This document shows, one piece after another, positions 55,446-64,000 of a stretch of 64,000 nucleotides of DNA. The DNA lies in NCBI GenBank assembly GCA_031769625.1, contig JAUIMM010000637.1:2457501-2521500 (forward strand). Reading direction: 5' to 3'. How positions within the stretch are numbered: the stretch's first letter is position 1; each line of letters begins with the position of its first letter. Below the pieces are notes generated by a model. It saw only the letters and a list, made by a program, of their open reading frames with translations, was not told the origin of the DNA and made no database searches. The DNA comes from Taudactylus pleione (lineage: Eukaryota > Chordata > Amphibia > Anura > Myobatrachidae). The position numbers and the translations under genes were made by a program.

Positions 55446-56072
55446 CCGCAGCTTTTGCCTGACGTGCGGCGATGTGACCTATGACGTCACGCTGACGCAT
55501 TTCTTAAAGGTCAGGCCCGGGCCGCAGCTGAGCCACCTGTAACAGCCCAGCGCTGCCCGGGCCAGACTTCAAGGGACTTGGGGCTGGGTGGCTGCTATGG
55601 GGCCAACAGCCTGGAACAGCGTCCGCGGCCCCATATTGTGCCTGTCTGGTCCTCCGGATCCCTCTGTTCTTCGGGGCCCGGTACGGGTGTCCCCTTAGTC
55701 CCCTCCTGTTGTTGGGCCTGCACGGAGCTCGCAGATTGAGAACTGCACTAATGTAAATGTTAGGTAATAAAGGATAACTGTCAGCATCATCAACAGAATT
55801 CATGAATTCAGGCACCGCACTGCAGGAACAATGAAAGCTGTTTTTAATATGTTTGCTTAGATAATTTTGTAAAATATCCATTTTGTTTCTTGTCCCTAGT
55901 GTGGATTCTGAAGATATCACTGTACTCGCATAAAAAACAGGCAGACTGATCAATGATCTCTCTTTAGTTTAGCCCCCTGACCTGCGGTGTTACACAGTGA
56001 CATATAGCACCTCTCTGACCTATGTTTGTGATTTCCAGTCCCAGCACAAGACTCTCCCAATTCACCCTAAGC

Positions 56073-56257
56073 CAGAGTTTCCCAAACTTGGTCCTCAAGG
56101 CACCCTAACAGTCCAGGTTTTAAGTATATCCATTGTTGTGCCCAGATGGTATAATCAAACAGACTGTGGTACTAATTAAGTGACCTGTGGTTAAACATGG
56201 ATATCCTTAAGACCTGAACTTTTAGGGTACCTTGAGGATTGAGTTTGGGAACCACTG
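56073..56257. mobile_element. hAT-type MITE, CAGTGGTTCTCAAAC family, copy 2
   Basis: Left CAGAGTTTCCCAAACTTGG, right GAGTTTGGGAACCACTG. Flanks CCCTAAGC (56065-56072) and CTCTAAGC (56258-56265) are a 7/8 target duplication. Confidence 0.88.
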
Positions 56258-56471
56258 CTCTAAGCTATTAATGCCATTAACCCCCCAGCAACATCTGCAC
56301 CAGGGTCAAGTGTTTACCATATTCTACAGTATATGAAGGCCATTTTACAGTCTTCCCAATTTTGGGCACATGTGTGTAAGTTGCAACATGTATGTACTAA
56401 TGCTACCTTTAGCTGTACATTTTGGAGTTTTCTATTCTGGTTCTTGGCATTTATTTGGTATATTCACTAAA

Positions 56472-56485
56472 ATAATATGTGTTTT
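56472..56485. repeat. L1 target-site duplication, left copy
   Basis: ATAATATGTGTTTT, identical to 63442-63455. Confidence 0.95.
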
Positions 56486-56870
56486 ATAGCAAATTATTTT
56501 ATTAGAAAATAGCAGATTATTACAGAAAGAGAACCATTTCAAAATCGATATTTCAAAGTGACCTTGCAAAAATTAGGCCTCGATCAGATCCAAAAAAAAA
56601 CAAAAACCATAACATTTCCTAATCAAAATATAAAAAACCTTTATAATCAAAATAATAAAAAAGCAAAACAAAAACAACATCAAACAGTTAGGGAAGAGAC
56701 AAAATAATGAGGGGTGGAGAGGGGAAAGAGAGAGAATTGCTGCATAATTAGAATATAGATCAAAAACAAAGCCACGGGAAATTTAATATTAATATATACT
56801 AATATATATATAAATATATATAGCAGCTCCACTGGGTCACAATGGGTCCAGGCAGGGAAATAGGTATACC

Positions 56871-59800
56871 TTACACGAGTGTAGATCGGCTAGAGAGAAT
56901 GGTTTTATAAGATACAGAATCCTTAAAACTCATCCAGCGAGACCAGGTATCCCTAAAGGATTCATAATCGCCATCTGCGGAAGTCATCAAGTCGTCCATC
57001 TCCATATATAAATCTATTCTCGTGAACCAGTCAGTCACCACAGGAGGAGAGGAGGAGCGCCATCTCACTGGGATAACAGCCTTTGCTGCGTTATTCAAAT
57101 TACATAATAAAGACCTTTTATACCTCGAGAGGGTCCCGGACGACAGATGGAATAACCAAAACGGGATCCGTGGGAACCGGCTCACCCAGAATTATGGTTG
57201 AAAGGCGAATAACTTCTGACCAATAGGGCTGAAGGAGTGGGCATTGCCACCAGATATGAAAAGGGTTACCCGGGGCATTTAAGCAGCGCCAACATACATT
57301 GGGCACCCCAATCCCCATTTTAGAAAGAGTATCTGGGCATCTGTACCATCTCGAGATGAGCTTATACTGGGTCTCAACAACAGAGGTACTCTTGGAGCAA
57401 GCGTGTGCTAGTGCAAATATCTTTCTCCATTGAATTTCATCCAGACTGGAACCAAGGTCACGGTTCCACCGCTCAGTAAAGCTAGGGAGAGAGATGCCAG
57501 CATCTGTAGAAAGAGAGCTATAGAGCAATTGAATAGTATGAGTGGGGGGAGAGGGACTTACGCATAGCTGTTCAAAAGGAGTATAAATCCTATTCAAATT
57601 CTGGGGTGTCCCCAAGGAGCGTAAAAAATGACGAACCTGGTAATAACGCCAATACTCACTAGCCCGCAACCTCCATCTCTCACACACCCCCTCAAAAGAT
57701 AGCACACCATCATCACTAACCAACTGCCCAACCCTGAAAAGACCTGCCCGCAACCAAGACTGGAAGTTAATATGGTCCGTCCCTGGAGGGAAACTATCAT
57801 TAAAGAGGAACGCTGTCAGAGGGGAATTAGGAGCGGACACCGATGGGGATCTCCTCATGAACCTCCAACAGGACAACGTGGGGCCAATAGTGGGGTGCGC
57901 GAGATTGGGGAGAGCGGGAAGCCACGGAACTATCGACAAGGGGATCTCAAGTGCTTGTTGCTCTATGTATATCCATTGTTTAGGGGAGTCAGATCTAGTC
58001 CATTCTAAAATGCGGTGTAAGAGGCATGCTTGATGGTATCTTTTAATATTTGGAAGGGAAATACCGCCTCTATTCTTGTGCCAGGACATAAGATCCAACC
58101 TCAAACGGGGTCTATTTCCCTTCCAAATGAAGTCTCTAATTAGAGTTTGGACATCTAATAACCACTTAGGTGACAATTTGATTGGGAGAGTCTGTAGGAG
58201 ATATAGGATCCTAGGTAAGAAGTTCATCTTTAACACGCCTAATCTTCCAAACCACGAAAAGGATTTAGTCTTCCACAGCTGCAAATCAGAGCGGAGTTTG
58301 GCCAATAGAGGGACAAAATTTGATTCAAATAGGTGGGTAAGGTTTCTAGTTAAAGTAACCCCAAGATATTTTAAATGGGTGGTATGCCAAGCGAAGGGGA
58401 ATGATGATTTGAGACCAGCTACCATCTGGGAGGGAGCAGTGATATTTAATGCAACAGACTTTGAGTAGTTGATTTTAAAGTTAGAAAGGTCCCCAAAGGA
58501 CTTAAACTCTTCTACTAAATTCGGAAGTGAAATTATAGGGTTCGTGATTGTGGCCAATAAGTCGTCGGCAAATAAAGCTAGTTTATATTCCTCCTTACCC
58601 ACTTTGAAACCCGATATGTCAGGGTTTAGGCGAATGGAACGTGCCAGGGCCTCCATACAAAGAACAAAAATCATAGGAGATAATGGGCAGCCCTGTCTCG
58701 TTCCATTTGTTATGGGGAAAGAATTTGAAAGGGAGCCGTTAATTCTAATTCTCGCAGATGGAGACCTATATAAGGCAAGGATACGTTGAAGACAAACAGG
58801 TCCCAGTCCCAATTGTCTCAAAACTCCTGTCATAAAGTCCCAATCGACGCGATCGAACGCCTTCTCGGCGTCGGTAGATAATAAAATGGCTGGGGTATCA
58901 GTCGAGGAAATATGGTGGATAAGAGCTATAAGCTTGTAGGTGTTATCTCTGGCCTCACGTCCCGGGACAAACCCCACCTGATCGCTATGAATGAGGGAAG
59001 GCAGGGAGTGTTTTAGTCTGTTTGCGAGAAGCTTTGCGAATAGTTTGACATCGACGTTCAGAAGGGAAATTGGACGATAACTGGGACAGAGAGAAGGGTC
59101 CTTACCCTCTTTAGGGATTACTGTGATATGGGCTTCCATGGATTGTTTAGAGAAGGGTGAGGTATCGGAGATATTGTTAAAAGCTTTCAGGAGGATGGGG
59201 GCTAGTTTGTCCCGGAAGGCCTTATAGTAATTAATGGTAAAGCCATCAGGGCCAGGGCTCTTACCAGAAGGGGTAGACTTGATGACTTCTTCCAATTCCT
59301 GTAAGGAGAAGGGTGTTTCTAATTCATCTCTGACCAAGGTGTCAAGTTTGGGAAAACTAACTCTGGAGAGATAAGTGTCGATAGCTCGGTGTTTCCCGCC
59401 CACATTGGGGAAAGCCGCGGAAACTGGTAAGTTATAAAGCGAAGAATAATACGAACAGAAGGCTTCCGCAATTGAAGTGGTGTCATGAAGGGTCTGCCCC
59501 CCTCTATCTTTAATCGAGGAGATAAAAGAGCGCACCCTTTGGGTTCTGAGAGCACGCGCCAACATTTTCCCGGGTTTATTACCCCAGTGAAAATATTGAC
59601 TCCTACATTTCCGAAAGGAGTATCTAACTTTTTCCAATAAAAGTTTGTTTAGGGCAGAGCGAGTTTGAGTTAATTCTATTAGAACATCAGGGGATAGAGA
59701 GGATTTATGAAGAGATTCCAATTTATGAATTTTCTGTAAAAGGGAATCTATTTGGCCGAGACGTTGTTTCTTTAAAAAAGAGCCTAGTTGGATGCATTTT

Positions 59801-60693
59801 CCCCTAAGGACACATTTATGCGCCTCCCATATGGTAAGATTTGAGGTATCAGGGTTATCATTACAGTCGATATAGGCATCTAGAGTCTCTAAAAGCTGCG
59901 TTCTACAATAATCGTCAGTTAGCAATGATTCATTGAAACGCCATGTTCTAAAGAGAGGAATAGAGGGGGCGAGAGAAAGATCAACAGTAATAGGGGCATG
60001 ATCTGACCATGTAGTTACGCCTATCGAGGAATCCTGTACGAGATGGAGGTGACGGTGGCCAATGAATATATAATCAATTCTAGAGTAGGATCGGTGGCAG
60101 CTAGAATAATGAGAGTAGTCCCTGTCAGAAGGGTGAAACAAACTCCAGATATCAGACAACTGGTGAGCATGTAGCAAGCGCCTTACCTTTCTCAACGATC
60201 GGTGCGGGACGGAGGAGGAGCCCGTCGAGGTATCTTGAGAGGGATCAAGGGTCCAGTTGAAGTCACTCCCGACTATCAGAGTTCCCTGCTGAAGCTCATC
60301 CACCCTGTCCAGAACCCTCTCGAGGAAGGAAGGCTGACTATGATTAGGGGCGTAAATATTGACAAAAGTAAAGAGATGATTGAAAATGGAACATTTGACC
60401 AATAAACCCCTCCCCTCCTCGAGGCAGTGTACCTCCTGGTCCACAATTGTCAGATGTCTTGCAAACAAAATGGCGACACCTTTAGACTTAGATAAGGAGA
60501 AATTTGAGTAAAATGCTGTAGGGTACCAGTAATTACTTAGCTTCATAGGAGTAGAAGAGTGGCGAAAGTGGGTCTCCTGTACGAGAACCACATCCGCACC
60601 CTCAGAATGGAAGGATCGTAAGGCTTGGGCTCGTTTCTCGGGTACATTCAACCCTCTTGCGTTAATGGATACTATACGGAATGGGGCAGCCAT
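56871..60693 (-). pseudogene. L1 ORF2: endonuclease and reverse transcriptase, one late frameshift
   Basis: 1191 open codons from ATG 60693 (MAAPFRIVSINARGLN). The APE-type endonuclease (residues 1-235) has Asn11, Glu40 in VQETHF, GSDFNWTLDP, YSRIDYIFIG and the final SDHAPI, all the catalytic positions. The reverse transcriptase has GKSPGPDGFTINYYKA, IPKEGKDPSLCPSYRPISLL, STDAEKAFDRVDW, RQGCPLSPMIF and LALFADDLLA (Asp pair near residue 709). The Cys-rich tail WRCLNAPGNPFHIWWQCPLL is present. It ends RDPLEV at 57118, but the real C-terminus (LLCNLNNAAKAVIPVRW) continues in another frame to 56871, so one indel lies at 57118-57185. The protein might still work without its last 90 residues; untested. 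Confidence 0.93.
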
Positions 60694-61216
60694 GAGGGAG
60701 GAAGACTAGGGCGCAAATTGAGCATCAGAAGGGACTTGGTTAGAAGCAGCAATAACAATAATAGCAGCAAAAAATGAAAATTAAAAAAACAAAAAAGAAA
60801 AGAAACATAAAAAGAAGGGGGGGAAAAACAATAATAGATTTGTAGATCAATCACATACATACACAATATGGCAAGAAACAGTGTCAAAAAACCGCTACCG
60901 GACAAAAGAGGGACCACCGGGGTTCCCATGTCACGGGAAAAAAATTTAGCGTCAGGGGACACACAGGGGAGGGTAGTGACACAAAACATCCTAAATGCAT
61001 TAAATTAGAGTCTTAAGTGATACATAACATTCCGACAATATATAAAAATAAAAAACATTCAGTGTAAATTTCCAGTAAAGGGAAAAATATAGGGAGGGAA
61101 AACCAATTCCTAATATCTTTCATGGAAGGAGAAACAATGAAACTCGAGTATACAGATAGTCAACATTAGAAATACAAGAGTAAACGGTTAGAGCATAATA
61201 GTTTAATTGTCCAACT

Positions 61217-62311
61217 TCAGGTGGGATCAGTGTTGGTTGTAGAATTATTGCCTTTGGCTTTCTTCTGTTGTTTCTGCACTGTACGCCATTGATCTCGTTT
61301 TGGCTGACCTTGAGTAGTCGGAGATGGTGACAGAAAGGCTTGCCAATCCGGGAGAGCAACAGGATCTATACCCAAAGAAGAGCAGAAATCCGGTAAATCT
61401 AAAGGCGTTTGGAGAGACACAGACTTGCCAGCATGAGATACTTGGAGAGAGAAAGGAAAGCCCCATCTGTATTTAAGATCATGTTTACGAAGAGATTCTG
61501 TCAAGGGCTTCACCAATCGACGTTGTTGGAGAGTGCGCCAAGAAAGGTCTGGAAATATCTGCAGGGTCGTACCATTGAACTCCACTCCTTCTAGGGTACG
61601 GACTTTGCGAAGTATATCCTCTTTCTGTGAAAAATAATGAAGTCTACATATAACATCTCTCGGATAGTCGGACGCCAGACCCCTAGGACGCAGTGCTCTA
61701 TGTGCCCGGTCAAACTCAATAGATTCACTAGGGTCCAGGTTAAGTAATTCACCAAAGATTTTGTTCAAGGCATCGAGCAGGCCAGATGGTGGAACATCTT
61801 CTGGAAGACCCCTGATCCGTATATTATTTCTGCGCCCTCTGTTGTCAAGGTCATCGAGTTTAGATTGGAGAAGTTGCATGGACGAGGACTGTTGGGAGAT
61901 CAAGGTATGAAGATGTGAAAGTTGGTCATTAACAGCATCTTTCTCCTCTTCGAGGATCACTACTCGAGATCCTAGTTGTTTGACATCTTCCTGTACTACG
62001 GCAATTTGGGTTTGGAATGAATCCTGAATTCTGGACTCTAGCGCCTGAATGTCCTGTTTGGAGGGGAGTGACCTGACATGAGTCAGGACTTCTGTAATTT
62101 CACCTCGTAATTGTGACATCTGAAATTGGAAGTCACTGGCTGGGGGTGATTGAGCCATCGTGTACAGGGTTGTTGGGATCTGTTCCAAAGGCAATGTAGA
62201 AGAGTCGGCAGACTGGGATATAGAAAGATATGAGCGGAGATTTGTTTGGGAGGGTTTAGGACGTGGCGTCCTGGGATCTTTTTTCTGTGTATCTTTTTTT
62301 GGTTTTCCCAT
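61217..62311 (-). CDS. L1 ORF1 RNA-binding protein
   Basis: An intact 364-codon frame from ATG 62311. Basic N-terminus (GKPKKDTQKKDPRTPRP), a coiled coil at about residues 60-155 (heptads through LRGEITEVLTHVRSLPSKQD and LEEEKDAVNDQLSHL), an RRM starting RRNNIRIRGLPE (161-171) with RDVICRLHYFSQKEDILRKV as its later strand, then a C-terminal domain with DLSWRTLQQRR. This is the trimeric ORF1p plan of L1, which coats the element RNA in the cytoplasm. No damage is visible. Confidence 0.95.
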   Translation of the reverse strand: MGKPKKDTQKKDPRTPRPKPSQTNLRSYLSISQSADSSTLPLEQIPTTLYTMAQSPPASDFQFQMSQLRGEITEVLTHVRSLPSKQDIQALESRIQDSFQTQIAVVQEDVKQLGSRVVILEEEKDAVNDQLSHLHTLISQQSSSMQLLQSKLDDLDNRGRRNNIRIRGLPEDVPPSGLLDALNKIFGELLNLDPSESIEFDRAHRALRPRGLASDYPRDVICRLHYFSQKEDILRKVRTLEGVEFNGTTLQIFPDLSWRTLQQRRLVKPLTESLRKHDLKYRWGFPFSLQVSHAGKSVSLQTPLDLPDFCSSLGIDPVALPDWQAFLSPSPTTQGQPKRDQWRTVQKQQKKAKGNNSTTNTDPT

Positions 62312-63441
62312 TAGGAATAGACGGAATTAATATATCATCATGAATAAGTGGATGGTAAGGGTCACAGTCCCCTGAGGGTATGGTTACATAGCAAGCATGG
62401 AGCAGGAGGCAGAAGTTAGCATTTTACATAGTGAAATTCTTCTTTTCAGCCACCAGGGGGAGCCAGATCCTCAGGAATGAAAATACAAGCCTTATAATTA
62501 GAAAATCAGGTATGGTACCAGGTATGAGTAATGGTATTTAGGTTAGAGTAAGATAAGATTTAAAAAGCTGAAAGCAAAGTCACTCACTGTGTATTAGGAG
62601 AACCTGGCAGCAGATACGACACAGGCCACCAGATCATGAGGATCTTATCTCAGGGGTCCACAATCCGGCAAAGGATCCTCCTTATGGATGAAGATGACCT
62701 CCACCTGATTCCCCCTCCAGATATTTATGTGATGCAGGAGGTCAGGGCCATGGTGACCCGCTGTATGGGAGCGGCAACGTCTGACTCCTCGGCAGCTGGC
62801 AGACTCAAGCAGTGTTGAGGTGTGAGGAGGAACAGAGCAGCAGCCGACCTTCAGGTCTGTGCGGCAGCGGGAGGGAGAGGCTACCTCCGTCACCCACTAC
62901 CAGGCGGACGGGCGCCGCAGGAGGATCAGGTGCCGACGGGCAGGCTCGTTACCAGTGCCGCGAAAATGAGTCCAGCAGCAGCCGCCGGTAAGGTCAGTGT
63001 GGCAGTGCAGGGGAAGCATCCGGCTCCACCAAAAAAAAAAAAGCAGGGCGGGCGGGTGCCGCGGGTGGGTTCAGAGTCGGCGGGCAGGACCCAGCTGTAA
63101 GCGGCAGAAAGGACCCCAACGGCAGCCCCCAGTAGGATCCGTGCAGCAGTGGGGGGAAGCGGCTAACTCCTCCTGAATCTGCAAGGCGGGCGGGCGCCGC
63201 AATCACTGGATTCCCCGGCTTGAAGGTGGTGTCCAGGCCGCAGCTTGCCGGGCAGGCAATTATGCGCCTCCTCAGCTCTAAAATCCCCTCTCTCCGCCAA
63301 CAAAGAGCTTAGCAAGGACGGGTGTGCAAAAAGAGGCAGTAAAATCCCAACAAGGGGGCAAAAGGCGGGTGTTTTTATAAGTGGATGCAGGAGAGCTGTA
63401 CAAAAGATGTCTGCTCCGGTTGCTTGCCAGGCCACGCCCCC
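62312..63441 (-). promoter_or_regulatory. L1 5' UTR / internal promoter with tandem monomers
   Basis: GC-rich leader upstream of ORF1. GGTCTGTGCGGCAG (62854), GGTCAGTGTGGCAG (62992) and GGATCCGTGCAGCAG (63135) mark three related units of about 140 bp, each followed by a GGGCGGGCGG or GGACGGGCGCCGC block. This resembles monomeric promoters of some L1 lineages. Promoter function is inferred. Confidence 0.7.
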
Positions 63442-63455
63442 ATAATATGTGTTTT
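63442..63455. repeat. L1 target-site duplication, right copy
   Basis: ATAATATGTGTTTT, identical to 56472-56485. Confidence 0.95.
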
Positions 63456-63547
63456 GTTTTTTTCCCACAAAATACAAATTTGGCCCAAAACTGAGCAATA
63501 TAGTTTGAATTATAAAAATGTTAGCATCATATTTGAACTGTCTAGAG

Positions 63548-63732
63548 CAGTGATTCCCAACCTCTGTCCTCAAGGCACACTAACAGTCCTGGTTTTAGTG
63601 ATATTCATGCTAAAGCACAGATGGGTAAATCAAAATAACTGAGGTACTAATTAATGCACCTGTGCTCAAGTATGGCTATCCTTAAAACCTGGACTGTTAG
63701 TGTGTCTTGAGGACCGTGGTTGGGAACCCCTG
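63548..63732. mobile_element. hAT-type MITE, CAGTGGTTCTCAAAC family, copy 3
   Basis: Left CAGTGATTCCCAACCTCTG, right GGTTGGGAACCCCTG. Perfect 8-bp duplication GTCTAGAG at 63540-63547 and 63733-63740, as expected for hAT transposition. Confidence 0.93.
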
Positions 63733-64000
63733 GTCTAGAGCTTTAACAGGTAACAGGTGGTCCATGGGCATCCCACAGCCCAGCAAGCTTTTCCCTTTGG
63801 CTCTGTGCACCCTCAGGGTTTATACCCTTCTCTAACTGCTATTCAATAAGTCAGACCCGTTTGTGAACTTGTATGTAAAAGGAGACCTGTTCGGAGGAAG
63901 CCACTTATGCATCAGCGGAGTAGAAATCGGATTGCAGATCACAAGAATACACTGCATACTCTTCTTTTCTCAACGTCATGGATAATCCGAATAAAACTGA

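Larger units (their letters stand above)
56486..63441 (-). mobile_element. Full-length L1-type LINE with 14-bp target duplication
   Basis: Minus strand: starts GGGGGCGTGGCC at 63441; GC-rich 5' UTR of 1.1 kb with monomers of about 140 bp; ORF1; 523-bp spacer; ORF2; 3' UTR ending TTCTAATAAAATAATTTGC. ATAATATGTGTTTT flanks both sides without a mismatch. In the sense orientation the duplication starts AAAA, as expected from nicking at a T-run. Full length, perfect duplication and nearly intact genes point to a recent insertion. No long poly(A) is present at the 3' end. Confidence 0.95.
54113..64000 (+). other. POLN: POLN intron, more than 9.9 kb, incomplete
   Basis: Phase 0 intron running off the right edge. 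It holds a C-rich repeat (54985-55740), two hAT-type MITEs and a full-length L1. 54113-54590, 55741-56064, 56266-56471 and 63741-64000 hold nothing recognised. Confidence 0.8.

Noticed and set aside
54817..55542. 241-codon Ser/Pro-rich open frame
   Set aside because: It is driven by the C-rich minisatellite; all three frames are open across the array and there is no family resemblance.
54113..64000. Next POLN exon (expected to resemble human EILFGKLKLH)
   Set aside because: No acceptor followed by a matching reading frame was seen; it probably lies beyond the window.

Overview
The window looks like vertebrate nuclear DNA, most likely from an amphibian, probably a frog with a repeat-rich genome. 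This is inferred from intron/exon structure, codon use in the host exons, and the mix of mobile elements: Tc1/mariner, hAT, piggyBac, DIRS, Ty3/gypsy, Penelope-like and L1, plus many palindromic MITEs. No bacterial operon, CRISPR array, tRNA or rRNA gene was seen.

The only host gene recognised is POLN (DNA polymerase nu, family A) on the + strand. Eight exons (1877-2320, 3925-4097, 17077-17189, 20722-20861, 45747-45815, 49987-50047, 51776-51840, 54029-54112) have GT/AG borders and compatible phases. They add up to 1149 nt, exactly 383 codons. They encode the N-terminal and exonuclease-like half and stop just before the catalytic fingers/palm exons, which must lie beyond 64000. The first exons lie left of the window. 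Everything else lies in POLN introns.

Layout. 1-1284: 3' part missing Tc1 element. 2321-3924: C/T-rich repeat and a 37-bp minisatellite. 4098-17076 (13.0 kb intron): a MITE, two degenerate minus-strand Ty3/gypsy copies that share an LTR-like block, a palindromic MITE inside gag, and an inverted pair of 800-bp palindromic MITEs, one carrying a LINE tail. 17190-20721: further MITEs and GC-rich repeats. 20862-45746 (24.9 kb intron): nested elements. These include a Tc1 end, a 238-bp inverted-repeat structure with a hammerhead-like motif, several MITEs, a BED-finger hAT element split by a complete DIRS retrotransposon (28968-34897), and a second Ty3/gypsy (36558-42880) that itself carries a Penelope-like insertion (40000-41362). 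45816-54028: a piggyBac remnant, a mariner remnant and more MITEs. 54113-64000 (last intron, incomplete): a C-rich minisatellite and a full-length minus-strand L1 (56486-63441) with a perfect 14-bp target-site duplication, intact ORF1, and ORF2 intact apart from one late frameshift.

The main interest is how well several insertion events can be read: exact target duplications for L1, Penelope, the LINE tail and two hAT-type elements, and an inferred empty site for DIRS. All sequence comparisons were made by eye, without alignment software or database searches. Element family names rest on recognised protein motifs and terminal-repeat structure.
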